Source: Frigidibacter sp. SD6-1 (lineage in GTDB: Bacteria; Pseudomonadota; Alphaproteobacteria; Rhodobacterales; Rhodobacteraceae). From it: 64,000 nucleotides of DNA. Below, piece by piece: positions 51,663 through 60,217 of the stretch; positions within the stretch are counted from its first letter, which is position 1, and the number at the start of each line of letters is the position of its first letter. The stretch spans positions 806,001 through 870,000 of the forward strand of contig NZ_JARJNR010000001.1 in assembly GCF_030143255.1 (NCBI RefSeq), written 5' to 3'. Under the pieces are notes generated by a model that saw only the letters and a program-made list of their open reading frames with translations, ran no database searches and was not told the DNA's origin. The translations under genes and the position numbers were made by a program.

Positions 51663-52760
51663 ATGAACGGGACGATGGACGCAAGCGAAGACGAGACGCC
51701 TCTTGCCCGCAAGATCGCGGCGCACCGGACCCGCCCGGCGGAGGGTGGCTTTCGCCTTGAACGCGCGCTCTTTACCGCGCTCGCGCGGGTGGCGGAACGG
51801 CAGATGCACCTGCCCGTCGCGCTGCGCGACAGCGGCCTGGCCAGCCGCACAGCGCCCGAGATCGCCGAGCTGCTGCCCGATCAGGCTCTCGTCCTCCTGA
51901 TCGAGGGGCCGGAGGGCGCGCTTGGCACAGCGGTGCTTGATCCGGGTGCCCTCTCGGGTCTTTCCGAACAATTGATGCTCGGCCGGATCGGCGCGACCCC
52001 GCCCGACCCGCGCAAACCCACGCGCACCGATGCGGTGATGATGGCGGGTTTCCTCGATGCCGTGCTCGCCGAGTTCGACCTGCTGGTGGCCGAGGAAGGC
52101 ACTTCGGGCGCAGACTGGGCCACGGGTTTCCGCTACAGCGCCCATCTCGCCGACCCGCGCCCCCTGGCGCTGATGCTCGAGGCGCCGCTCTATCACAGCT
52201 TGCGCCTCTCGCTCGCGCTCGGCGGCGCCGAGGGGCGCGCTGCGCTTCTCTCGCTCTCCATGCCGGCGCGGGGCGGCCTGGCGCTGGCGCCTGCGGCGGG
52301 CGCGTCGGCCACGGCCGCTGTCGCGGCGGACCCCTGGGGAGAGCCACTTTCTCGGGCGGTCGAGCGGGTGGAGGCGGAGGTCGAGGCGGTACTGGGCAGG
52401 GTAACGCTGCCGCTTGCCGATCTTTTGCGGCTCGAGCCGGGCCATTCGCTGCCCCTGCCGCGCCAGGCGCTCACGATGGTGCAGGTCGAGGGCGGGGACG
52501 GCAGTCTCATCTGCCTTGCCCATCTCGGTCAGGGCAACGGCCATCGCGTGCTGCGGCTGAGGCCCGCCGAGGAAGGTCAACCGCCGATCGGCCTCGCCGT
52601 CGGTCCGACCGTCGCGGTGCCCGCGTCCGAACAGCCACTCATGCGCCCGCCCGCCCATGCCTGGACCGCACCCGAGGATGATCCGCTCGCCGCCGATCTC
52701 GCAAGCGCCGGTGGCGCGGGCAATGCCACGCCCGCCGCCTTGTCGGAAAAGGTCGCCTGA
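51663..52760 (+). CDS. Orphan FliM/FliN-type (SpoA-domain) protein
   Basis: The protein has 365 residues. The N-terminal 230 residues resemble the FliM middle region (RTDAVMMAGFLDAVLAEF). Residues about 230-305 are a SpoA/FliN domain: VEAVLGRVTLPLADLLRLEPGHSLPLP and HRVLRLRPAEEG. The end is Pro/Ala-rich. No other flagellar gene is near. It lies 60 nt after the kinase gene and may be in its operon. The ATG at 51663 is uncertain, and an alternative lies at 51675. Confidence 0.75.
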   Translation: MNGTMDASEDETPLARKIAAHRTRPAEGGFRLERALFTALARVAERQMHLPVALRDSGLASRTAPEIAELLPDQALVLLIEGPEGALGTAVLDPGALSGLSEQLMLGRIGATPPDPRKPTRTDAVMMAGFLDAVLAEFDLLVAEEGTSGADWATGFRYSAHLADPRPLALMLEAPLYHSLRLSLALGGAEGRAALLSLSMPARGGLALAPAAGASATAAVAADPWGEPLSRAVERVEAEVEAVLGRVTLPLADLLRLEPGHSLPLPRQALTMVQVEGGDGSLICLAHLGQGNGHRVLRLRPAEEGQPPIGLAVGPTVAVPASEQPLMRPPAHAWTAPEDDPLAADLASAGGAGNATPAALSEKVA

Positions 52761-52832
52761 GCGGCGCTGAGTGGCGCATCCGCCCTGACAGGCGCCTTCG
52801 CCGCGAAGAGGGCTGAAAGGCCCGACGAGCGG

Positions 52833-53240
52833 CTAGCCCAGCATCGGGCGCAATTGTTCCAGATTGTAGCCCCAGCGCGCCGCCGCGCCGATTAGCTCGT
52901 CGGCCGGGCGCTTGCCCGCCTGGGTCAGGGCCCAGGCGATGGACGACCGGTTGCCGGATGCGCAATAGGCAAAGACCGGGCCGCCTGCGGCCATCGCCTC
53001 GGCCTGGCGGGCAAGGATCGCGGGCGAGAAATCGCCCGGCGCGATCTGGTTGTCGACGAAGTCGAGCCCCGCCGCCTCGACTGCCTTGCGCATCGCGTCC
53101 GACTGCAGCTCGGGCGGGATCTCCCGGTCGGGGCGGTTGCAGATCACCCGCACGAAGCCCGCCGCCTTCAGGGCCGCCACATCCTCGGGCGCGATCTGCG
53201 GCGAGACCGCATATGTCTCTGTCAGATGCCGGATTTCCAT
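52833..53240 (-). CDS. DUF442/TIGR01244-type sulfur-related phosphatase-like protein
   Basis: The protein has 135 residues. ICNRPDREIPPELQSDAM and FVDNQIAPGDFSP are conserved, and FAYCASGNRSSIAWAL carries a CxxxxR active loop (rhodanese-like). This is the domain of Blh/ETHE1-linked proteins in persulfide oxidation operons. It precedes two YeeE-type genes that it shares a transcript with. The stop lies near a short GC-rich gap 52761-52832 without a gene. Confidence 0.85.
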   Translation of the reverse strand: MEIRHLTETYAVSPQIAPEDVAALKAAGFVRVICNRPDREIPPELQSDAMRKAVEAAGLDFVDNQIAPGDFSPAILARQAEAMAAGGPVFAYCASGNRSSIAWALTQAGKRPADELIGAAARWGYNLEQLRPMLG

Positions 53241-53254
53241 GTACTACCCTCCGC

Positions 53255-53692
53255 TCAGGCCGCCGCGCCGAGCCGGGCGATCCGGGTCTTGAGGGCAGGC
53301 GCCGCGACCATACCCGCCACCATGGCGAGAAGGAAGAGCAGACCGCCCGCGCCGGAGAAGGTCGCCGTCGCCATCGCTGGGCCGGGGCAGAGGCCCGCCA
53401 GCGCCCAGCCCGCGCCGAAGAAGATCGAGCCGACGATCAGGTTCGGGTCAAGCCGCACATCGGGCTTCGTCGGGAAAGCGGTGCCGAGGACCGAGCCGCC
53501 GCGCAGCCTTGTCACCCGCCAGGCCAGCGCCATCGGCAGGATCGCGCCCGCCATCACGAAGGCCAACGTCGGGTCCCAGGCGCCGAAGAGGTCGAGCCAG
53601 CCCTGCACCTTCAGCGTGTCGGTCATGCCGGAGAGGAGAAGCCCCAGCCCGAAGGTCGCGCCCGCGAGCGCAGCGTACAGATTGCGCTTCAC
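53255..53692 (-). CDS. YeeE/YedE-type membrane protein (second half)
   Basis: The protein has 145 residues and four helices. AGLCPGPAMATATFSGAGG holds the family Cys motif, and the N-terminus is LSGMTDTLKVQGWLDLFG. These proteins transport thiosulfate or other sulfur compounds, and this one lies 14 nt from the DUF442 gene and 1 nt from its YeeE partner. Together the pair matches one full-length YeeE split into two genes. Confidence 0.9.
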   Translation of the reverse strand: MKRNLYAALAGATFGLGLLLSGMTDTLKVQGWLDLFGAWDPTLAFVMAGAILPMALAWRVTRLRGGSVLGTAFPTKPDVRLDPNLIVGSIFFGAGWALAGLCPGPAMATATFSGAGGLLFLLAMVAGMVAAPALKTRIARLGAAA

Positions 53693-53693
53693 C

Positions 53694-54119
53694 TCAGATC
53701 GCTCCCACCAGATGACGGAAGAACAGCATCGCAGCGCCGCCCGCCAGAATGAAGGTCACGGTCGCGGCGATCCCGCGCAGCGACAGCCGCGAGATGCCGC
53801 AGACGCCGTGGCCCGAGGTGCAGCCGTTCGCAAGCCGCGTGCCGACACCGACCAGAAGCCCCGCCGCGACGATGACCGCAAGATTGTCGGTCAGATGATT
53901 GTCATAGCCGCCCTGCAGCAGCACGACCGCGCCCGGCACCAGAATGAGCCCTGCAAGAAAACTCAGCCGCTCGGCCGCATTGCCCCAACCCGAGCGGTCG
54001 ACAAGCCCGCCGATCAGGCCCGACGCCCCCATGATCCGCCCGTTCACCAAAAGAAAGATCGCCCCGGCGAGGCCGATCACCAGCCCGCCCGCAAATCCGA
54101 ATATCCAGTCCTGTTGCAT
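53694..54119 (-). CDS. YeeE/YedE-type membrane protein (first half)
   Basis: The protein has 141 residues and four helices. RIMGASGLIGGLVDRSGWG and NGCTSGHGVCGISRLSLRG (Cys motif of the sulfur path) are the markers. It is the first gene of the three-gene sulfur module and follows a palindromic AT-rich promoter region. Confidence 0.9.
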   Translation of the reverse strand: MQQDWIFGFAGGLVIGLAGAIFLLVNGRIMGASGLIGGLVDRSGWGNAAERLSFLAGLILVPGAVVLLQGGYDNHLTDNLAVIVAAGLLVGVGTRLANGCTSGHGVCGISRLSLRGIAATVTFILAGGAAMLFFRHLVGAI

Positions 54120-54150
54120 CTTTCGCGCCTTTCAGACGTTTCGCGTTCTA

Positions 54151-54172
54151 CATATATTGAAATCAGAATATG
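54151..54172. promoter_or_regulatory. AT-rich inverted repeat upstream of sulfur module
   Basis: ATATT and AATAT are spaced 8 bp apart within CATATATTGAAATCAGAATATG. It stands out from GC-rich surroundings and lies 32 nt before the YeeE gene start. ArsR-family sulfide sensors (BigR/SqrR) use similar AT-rich dyads, but no such regulator gene is in view. Confidence 0.5.
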
Positions 54173-54188
54173 ACAAGGGCCGAAAGGT

Positions 54189-54202
54189 TTGACTTGCGTC
54201 AA
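54189..54202 (+). promoter_or_regulatory. FNR/FnrL-type box upstream of the DksA/TraR-like gene
   Basis: TTGACTTGCGTCAA is a perfect TTGAC-N4-GTCAA dyad, the same half-sites as at 23041-23054. It lies 47 nt before the start of the DksA/TraR-like gene and could also influence the divergent sulfur module. Confidence 0.65.
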
Positions 54203-54249
54203 GGCCCGCGCTTTTGCAGCCTCATACTCAGGCAGACGAAGGAGTTGCC

Positions 54250-54609
54250 ATGAATTCGCCCGACACATCACTCGACGCCCGCCGCACGCAACTGACCGGA
54301 CGGCAGTCGTTTCTGCTCAGGCGCCTCAACAAGATCGAGACCGAGCTTGATGCGCATGAAGCCAAGGATTTCGAGGAAATGGCGACCGAGCGCGAGGGCG
54401 ACGAGGTTCTCGAAGACCTTGGCCATTCCTCCCAGCATGAGCTGAGGATGATCGAGGCGGCGCTGAAACGGATGGAAGAGGGCGAATACGGCTATTGCAC
54501 GACCTGCGGGTCGGAAATCGACGCCCACCGGCTCGACCTCATTCCCGCGACGCCTTTCTGTGCCTCCTGCGCCTCACGCCACGATGCCGATCGCGCGCGT
54601 CAAGGATAG
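54250..54609 (+). CDS. DksA/TraR C4-type zinc-finger protein
   Basis: The protein has 119 residues. A coiled-coil part (RRLNKIETELDAHEAKDFEE, ATEREGDEVLEDL) is followed by the zinc finger YCTTCGSEIDAHRLDLIPATPFCASC (Cys-x2-Cys...Cys-x2-Cys). These proteins bind the RNA polymerase secondary channel. AAGGAG precedes the ATG. An FNR-type box suggests oxygen control. Confidence 0.92.
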   Translation: MNSPDTSLDARRTQLTGRQSFLLRRLNKIETELDAHEAKDFEEMATEREGDEVLEDLGHSSQHELRMIEAALKRMEEGEYGYCTTCGSEIDAHRLDLIPATPFCASCASRHDADRARQG

Positions 54610-54673
54610 GGCGTTGAAATTGCCGCCGGTCTGACAGAGACTTGCCTTTACAGGCGAATAATACCGGGGCGTC

Positions 54674-56767
54674 ATGGGAGATCTGGGCGGCGATCTGGTC
54701 GGATACGACCTTGCGGGCGGCGTGGCGACGATCACGCTGAACCATCCGCCTCTGAATGCCTTGTCGCATGCCTTGCGCGCGGGCCTCCTCGCAGCACTGA
54801 CCCGCGCCGAGGACGACCCGGCTGTCGGCGCCATCGTGATCGAGGCGGCGGGGCGGAGCTGGCCCGTCGGCGCGGATATCCGCGAATTCGGCCACCCCCC
54901 GAAGGCGCCGGGCCTGCCGGACCTCTGCGCCCGGATCGAAGCCTGCCCAAGGCCGGTGATCGCGGTGATGCATGGCACCGCGCTCGGCGGCGGGCTGGAA
55001 CTGGCGCTGGCAACCGCCTACCGGGTCGCCCAGTCGGCGCTGAAGGTCGGCCTGCCCGAGGTGACGCTCGGGCTTCTGCCCGGTGCGGGTGGCACCCAGC
55101 GCCTGCCGCGCCTGATCGGGCCCGAGGCGGCGCTGGAAATGATGCTCGACGGCGCACAGATGGGCGCGGAAAAGGCGCTGGCGCTTGGACTCATCGATCT
55201 TGTGGTCAACGAAAACCCCGGCGAGGCGGCGCGGCGGCGGGCCGCCGATCATGTCAGCGGCAAGCGCCCGCTGGCGACGGCTGCAGAACGCACGGCGCGC
55301 GGCGCCATGCCTGCCGGTCGCTATCTTCAGGCCATCGAGGATGCGCGGGTCGAGCCGCGCGGCGCGCATGAGAAGGCCGCCCCCCTGATCATCGATTGTG
55401 TCGAGGCGGCGCTCCTCCTGCCGCCCGCGCAGGGTCATGCCCGTGAACGGGCGGCGTTCGAGGATCTCATGGCGACGGCGGAATCGCGGGCGCTGCGCCA
55501 TGCTTTCCTTGCTGAACGGATTGCGGCGAAAAGCTTCGCGGCACCCGCCAACCTGCCGCAGATCGCCCGCGTCGCCATCATCGGCGGCGGTGGCATCGGT
55601 GCGAGCCTCGCGCCGATGCTGTTGCGCAAGGGCATGAGCGTCACGATCATCGAGACCGACGCCACGAGCCTCGCGCGCTCGCTGACCCTGATCGCACGGG
55701 CCGAGGAGGCTGCGGTGGCGCTTGGCGACCAGACCGAGGCGGAACGCGAATCTTCCTGGGCGCGGCTCAGCGGCGCCCATGGCGCGATGAATGCGGCGGC
55801 GGCGGCCGATCTGGTGATCGACGCGACCGCTGACGATCTAGCGCGCCGCGCGGCACTTCTGGCGACGCTGGGCGGGCTTTTGCCGCACGAGGCGCCGATC
55901 CTGTCGGTCACCCGCGCGCTCGACCCGGTGGCGCTGGCCGGTGCGACGGGCGACGCCTCGCTTCATGCCTCGCTCTATCTGCGCGAGCCGGTGCGGCGGC
56001 AGACGCTCCTCGAGGTGGCGGCGGCGGACGAAGCGGGGCCGGCCGTCATGGGCGCGGTGGCGGCCCTTGCGCGGCATCTTGGCTGGCGGGTGGTCAGGGC
56101 GGGGCCGATACCCGGCTTCATCGCGCCCTGGCTCGACAGTGCGCTGGCCGATGCCGCCGACCGCTGTCTGGGGCGCGGCGCGTTGCCGGGCGAGATCGAT
56201 CGCGCCTGCAGGCAGCTCGGGCTCGTCTCGGGCGCCTATGAGGCAGAGGATTTCTACGGGCCAAGCCATCCGCTCGTCCTGCACCGGCTGCGGCGCGCGG
56301 GCGTGGGCGAAGAGCCGGTGGCGGGCGACCTGCGCCGCTGGCTGGTGGCCGAGGGCCGGACCGGCCGCCGCCAGGGCAAGGGCTGGCATATCTACCGCGC
56401 CGACGGCAGCTGGCAGGCCGATCCGGCGATCGAGGCGGAGCTTTCGGGCGAGCGGCCGCGCTTCCGGTTCCTGCCAGAGGATCTGCAACGCCGGCTTCTG
56501 GCCGCGCTCGCCAATGCCGGCGCCTGGCTGCTGAGCGAAGGCCGCGCCCGTCGCCCGGCCGAAGTTGATGCGGTGGCCATGGCGCACGGCTTCCCGCGCT
56601 GGCGCGGCGGGCCGATGCGGGCCGCGGACGAGACGGGGCTCCTCCTCCTGCGCGACGATCTGCGCCGATGGGCGGATGAGGCCGGGGACGGGTTCTGGAC
56701 CCCTGCGCCGATCTGGGACGATCTGATCCGCGAGGGCCGCGGCTTCGGCGATCTCGACCGTGACTGA
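54674..56767 (+). CDS. FadB-like bifunctional enoyl-CoA hydratase/3-hydroxyacyl-CoA dehydrogenase
   Basis: The protein has 697 residues. Residues 1-270 are a crotonase domain (ALGGGLELALATAYRVAQS, GLPEVTLGLLPGAGGTQRLPR). Residues about 295-570 are the dehydrogenase with GGGGIGASLAPMLLRKGMSV and the C-terminal helical domain with AMAHGFPRWRGGPM. It does two steps of beta-oxidation. FadA is not adjacent, so the thiolase is elsewhere. The DIREFGHP region carries the first oxyanion-hole segment, with PVGAD. Confidence 0.93.
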   Translation: MGDLGGDLVGYDLAGGVATITLNHPPLNALSHALRAGLLAALTRAEDDPAVGAIVIEAAGRSWPVGADIREFGHPPKAPGLPDLCARIEACPRPVIAVMHGTALGGGLELALATAYRVAQSALKVGLPEVTLGLLPGAGGTQRLPRLIGPEAALEMMLDGAQMGAEKALALGLIDLVVNENPGEAARRRAADHVSGKRPLATAAERTARGAMPAGRYLQAIEDARVEPRGAHEKAAPLIIDCVEAALLLPPAQGHARERAAFEDLMATAESRALRHAFLAERIAAKSFAAPANLPQIARVAIIGGGGIGASLAPMLLRKGMSVTIIETDATSLARSLTLIARAEEAAVALGDQTEAERESSWARLSGAHGAMNAAAAADLVIDATADDLARRAALLATLGGLLPHEAPILSVTRALDPVALAGATGDASLHASLYLREPVRRQTLLEVAAADEAGPAVMGAVAALARHLGWRVVRAGPIPGFIAPWLDSALADAADRCLGRGALPGEIDRACRQLGLVSGAYEAEDFYGPSHPLVLHRLRRAGVGEEPVAGDLRRWLVAEGRTGRRQGKGWHIYRADGSWQADPAIEAELSGERPRFRFLPEDLQRRLLAALANAGAWLLSEGRARRPAEVDAVAMAHGFPRWRGGPMRAADETGLLLLRDDLRRWADEAGDGFWTPAPIWDDLIREGRGFGDLDRD

Positions 56768-56789
56768 CGCCCCGTCCGCCGGGAAGGCG

Positions 56790-56860
56790 CCGAAATCTTT
56801 CGAAGATTTCGGGCCGGACCCTTTGAAAGGGTCCGGTCCGGATTTCGTGGCGAAATCCGG
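56790..56860. terminator. Three tandem hairpins in a convergent gap
   Basis: Hairpins lie at 56790-56812 (10-bp arms), 56814-56836 (about 10-bp arms) and 56838-56860 (10-bp arms, TGG loop). They fill the space between the FadB-like gene and the convergent glycosyltransferase gene, whose last codon adjoins them. They are probable bidirectional terminators. Confidence 0.75.
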
Positions 56861-58918
56861 CTACCGTCCCGTCCAGTCCGGGCGGTAGCGCACGATCTCG
56901 CGCCCCGGGAAGGCCGCCGCAAGCGCCGCCTCGTCGAGTGCCTCGGCGTCGGCAAGCCAGATCGTGCCGCCGAGCCAGGGATCGTTCAGCATCAGCGCCG
57001 ATCCCATGTCGCCGTTCCGTTCGACGATCACGATCTTGCCGTCGAACCGACCATCGGCCGCATCCTCGCGCACTGTCGGATGGAAGCCGTTGTATTCGTA
57101 GTATTTCGTCACCGCCCGCCAGGGCAGGAAGACGCAGATGCCGAAGATGCAGGCATACCAGAACAGCGCGTCGATCTGCACATGCGCCTCCTCGCCCCGG
57201 TCGGGGAACCGTTCGCGCAAGGCCATGTAGCCGCGCGCCGACAGGTAGAAAAGCGGGAAGGCGGCGAGGAACCAGTAGCGCGGGCCGATGTAATAGCTGT
57301 CGGCGAACCAGTAGAAATACATGGCAAGGACGACCGTGGCGATCACCGCGATCATGGCCCAGTCGGTGCGGTTCGGGCGCTGCCAGAGGAGGAAGGCGAG
57401 GACCAGCGCCAGCGAGCCGACCGACCAGCCCATCATGTCGAACTCAAGGCTCGCGGCGAGGTTGATCACATTCACCAGCCCCTCGGTCGCCGAATGGCCG
57501 GGCCAGAGGTCAAGCGCGCCCCAGCCGCCCGGCGGCCCGATCTCGGCCCCGAAGCCATAGGCATTGGCGCCGGGCGCCCAGTGCCGGTCGATGTAGAGCG
57601 TCAGCGGCTGCAGGAAGGCCGATCCGGTGACATGCTGATTGTAGAACAGCACGACCGATCCGGTCAGCGCGCAACCCGCGCCATAGATCAGTGCCCGCCC
57701 CGGCCCGCCCATCGGCGCCAGAACCAGAAGCCAGAGCCCGGTCAGCCCGCCCGCAATCAGCCCGTCAAGCGGCCGGGTAACGAAGATCCAGCCCATCGCG
57801 AGGCCCGCAAGGAAAAGCCGCCGCAGCGCCCCGCGCGGCCCGTCGCCGGCCCTCAGGATCAGCCACCAGGCCAGAAGCATCAGGAAGAGCGTCAGCGTGT
57901 GGGTCATCAGCGAGGCCGCCATCGCGGCCAGCCAGGGCGAAGCCGCCATCATCATCGCCACCAGATCGGCCTCGTCGCGCCCGGAAAGCCGCCGGGCGAT
58001 CGCATGGCCAAGCAGAACCGACAGCGCCGCCAGCACCGGCCCGATCAGCCAGGGCACGCCCGCCAGGACCCCAAGCGCGAGCACGGCAGGCCAGCCCGGC
58101 GCGGTTGCCGCATACCAGCGGCCGCCGGTCTGGTCGAAAAGGTAATAGTCAAGGCCCGGCGCCGCAGCCTCCGGCGGGGCAGGGGCGGTCAGCGCGCCGC
58201 CCGCGAATGTCTTGGCCTGGAAAAGATAGGCGACCTCGTCCTCGACATGCGGCATCCGCTCGAACGCATAGAAGGACAGAAGCAGGCTGACGACAAAAGC
58301 CACCACAGCCGGGGCAAGGGCCGTCAGCCGGTAAAGCCCGCTGATCGGGCTTTTCACCTGGCTCATCGCCGCGAAGACCAGGAAATGCACCAGCGTCAGC
58401 GCGATGCCCACGACCACATGCGCGGCATAGGCGGCAGCGGCACCCCGCGCCATGTACCCCAGAAGCGGCACCGACAGAAAGCCGGTCATCAGGATGAAAA
58501 GCGCGATCTGCCCGAGCCCCAGCCTTTCGTTTGCCGTCTGCAGCACACGGCCCAGACCGGCGCGCCCCAGCACCAGAAGCGCCACCAGCGCCTCGGCCGC
58601 GATCACGCCCCCGGTTGCCCATTCCTTCCAGTTCTTGGGCGACAGGTGGATCGCCGGGAACCATTCCGGTTCGGTGATATAGAGCTGCGCCGCGCCGCCG
58701 GTGACGAGGAAGAAGGCAAGGACCCCGAAGACCAGCGCCCCGCGCCGCGCGCAGATTCCGAAGGCGATTGCCGCCACACCGCCCACGGTGAAATACCAGC
58801 GGTCGATCAGCGCCGAAGGCCGCCCGTACATCTCGTCTGTCACAAGGATCGCCCCGACGATCAGAGCGAGCCCGAGCCAGATCGCGGCTGCGCCGAAACC
58901 ACGCATCCCCGCCATCAT
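56861..58918 (-). CDS. Multi-pass glycosyltransferase-like membrane protein (GT39/ArnT-like)
   Basis: The protein has 685 residues with about 13 membrane helices. The first large loop carries MPHVEDEVAYLFQAKTF, the acidic motif of GT39/ArnT-type transferases that use lipid-phosphate sugars. The later part has YNQHVTGSAFLQPLTLY and a periplasmic C-terminal domain. It would move a sugar from a polyprenyl carrier to an envelope acceptor, and it overlaps the GT2 gene that could make the donor. The acceptor is unknown. Confidence 0.78.
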   Translation of the reverse strand: MMAGMRGFGAAAIWLGLALIVGAILVTDEMYGRPSALIDRWYFTVGGVAAIAFGICARRGALVFGVLAFFLVTGGAAQLYITEPEWFPAIHLSPKNWKEWATGGVIAAEALVALLVLGRAGLGRVLQTANERLGLGQIALFILMTGFLSVPLLGYMARGAAAAYAAHVVVGIALTLVHFLVFAAMSQVKSPISGLYRLTALAPAVVAFVVSLLLSFYAFERMPHVEDEVAYLFQAKTFAGGALTAPAPPEAAAPGLDYYLFDQTGGRWYAATAPGWPAVLALGVLAGVPWLIGPVLAALSVLLGHAIARRLSGRDEADLVAMMMAASPWLAAMAASLMTHTLTLFLMLLAWWLILRAGDGPRGALRRLFLAGLAMGWIFVTRPLDGLIAGGLTGLWLLVLAPMGGPGRALIYGAGCALTGSVVLFYNQHVTGSAFLQPLTLYIDRHWAPGANAYGFGAEIGPPGGWGALDLWPGHSATEGLVNVINLAASLEFDMMGWSVGSLALVLAFLLWQRPNRTDWAMIAVIATVVLAMYFYWFADSYYIGPRYWFLAAFPLFYLSARGYMALRERFPDRGEEAHVQIDALFWYACIFGICVFLPWRAVTKYYEYNGFHPTVREDAADGRFDGKIVIVERNGDMGSALMLNDPWLGGTIWLADAEALDEAALAAAFPGREIVRYRPDWTGR

Positions 58919-59910
58919 GCCCGCGCCTTCGCCCGGGCGATCCGCTGAGGGGGCGCCTCGACATTGCCCTCGTCGCCGATATTGACCAGCTCACGCTCGA
59001 TCACCATCGGCCCGCCCCGCACCTGATTGTGGATCGAGGTGATATATTCGCCAAGCATCCCGATGAAGAGAAGCTGGATGCCGGAGAGGAAGAACAAGGC
59101 CACGATGATCGTCGTCGTCCCGCGCGGGCCGACGCCGATGCCAAAGAGATAGGCCACGACCGAGAAGAGCGCGAAGAGGATCGAGGCGGCGGCGATGCCG
59201 GTGCCGACGAAGGTGCAGGCCCGCATCGGCGCCTTGGTGAAGGCGAAGATCGCGTTCAGCGCCTGATCGACCAGCATGAAGAGATTGTGCTTCGAAACAC
59301 CGCGCTTTCGCGCCCGCCAGGTATAGGGGATGATGATCCGCTTGAACCCGACCGAGGCGATGATGCCGCGGATATAGGGGTAATGGTCATTGTGCTTCAG
59401 CACCGCTTCCAGCACCTTGCGGTCGATCAACTGGAACTCTCCGACATCGGGGCTCAATTCAAAGTCAGACAGCGCATTTACCAGACGATAGAATATCTTG
59501 CGGGACGTTCTTAAGGCAAACGTCTCTTCCCGCGTCGACCGGGCGCCCGCCACGATTTCATAGCCCTGTTCCCAGAGCTTCACGAATTCCGGCAAAAGCT
59601 CCGGCGGGTCCTGCAGATCGACCGGCAGCATCACGAGTGTCGCATCGCCCGTGGCGTGGCGAAGCCCGTTGAAGGTCGACCGGAAGACGCCGAAATTCCG
59701 TGCATTCACCACGATCTTGACGCTCGGGTCCTGTGCGGCGATGCCTTTCAGGATCTCGACCGTGCGGTCGGACGAGCAATTGTCGATGAAGATGTGCTCG
59801 CGCTCGTACCCCGGCAGCTCGCGTTCGAAGATTGCCCTGACCGTCTCGTGGCAGGCTTCGACATTGTCCTCTTCATTGTAGCAGGGCGAGACGATCGTGA
59901 TCTTCTTCAT
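58915..59910 (-). CDS. GT2 family polyisoprenyl-phosphate glycosyltransferase (DPM1/GtrB-like)
   Basis: The protein has 331 residues. IVSPCYNEEDNVEACHET is the GT-A start, IDNCSSDRTVEIL and MLPVDLQDPPELLPEF hold the nucleotide/metal acidic residues, and KRGVSKHNLFMLVDQALNAI leads to two C-terminal membrane helices. It would load a sugar on undecaprenyl phosphate. The start at 59910 fits the family, and ribosome sites are weak for all options. It overlaps the GT39-like gene by 4 nt. Confidence 0.9.
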   Translation of the reverse strand: MKKITIVSPCYNEEDNVEACHETVRAIFERELPGYEREHIFIDNCSSDRTVEILKGIAAQDPSVKIVVNARNFGVFRSTFNGLRHATGDATLVMLPVDLQDPPELLPEFVKLWEQGYEIVAGARSTREETFALRTSRKIFYRLVNALSDFELSPDVGEFQLIDRKVLEAVLKHNDHYPYIRGIIASVGFKRIIIPYTWRARKRGVSKHNLFMLVDQALNAIFAFTKAPMRACTFVGTGIAAASILFALFSVVAYLFGIGVGPRGTTTIIVALFFLSGIQLLFIGMLGEYITSIHNQVRGGPMVIERELVNIGDEGNVEAPPQRIARAKARA

Positions 59911-60013
59911 GGGCTGCATCAATCTGTCGGGAAATGAAATGGGCACGACTCGGTAACGCTACGGGATTATTGTTGCACGGTTCTAGCACGGTCAGCGGCG
60001 CGCACAGCACTCA

Positions 60014-60029
60014 GGCGACAATTGTTGCC
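60014..60029. promoter_or_regulatory. Near-perfect 16-bp palindrome upstream of carnitine operon
   Basis: GGCGACAATTGTTGCC is palindromic except for one base pair. It lies in the 307-bp divergent gap (59911-60217) between the GT2 gene and the carnitine genes. The gap has no supported gene. A transcription-factor dimer could bind here. Confidence 0.5.
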
Positions 60030-60217
60030 GAAAACGCGCGCTTCGGCGTCACAGAGCGAAATTGTCACTCTGGCACAGGAATGCGACGCGGGGCCGCGTG
60101 CCTGTTTGCGCTCCGCTCCGATCGGTTGAAACTTGCGCAATCTGTCTAGAACCATTCGTTTTCCGGTGAGTGTCCGCCGATTCCTCAGCTATCCTTCCGC
60201 AAAACGAGGAGGATTCC

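Noticed and set aside
57080-58948. 622-codon frame on the + strand
   Set aside because: It is the shadow of the GT39-like gene. Its translation lacks membrane segments and domains.
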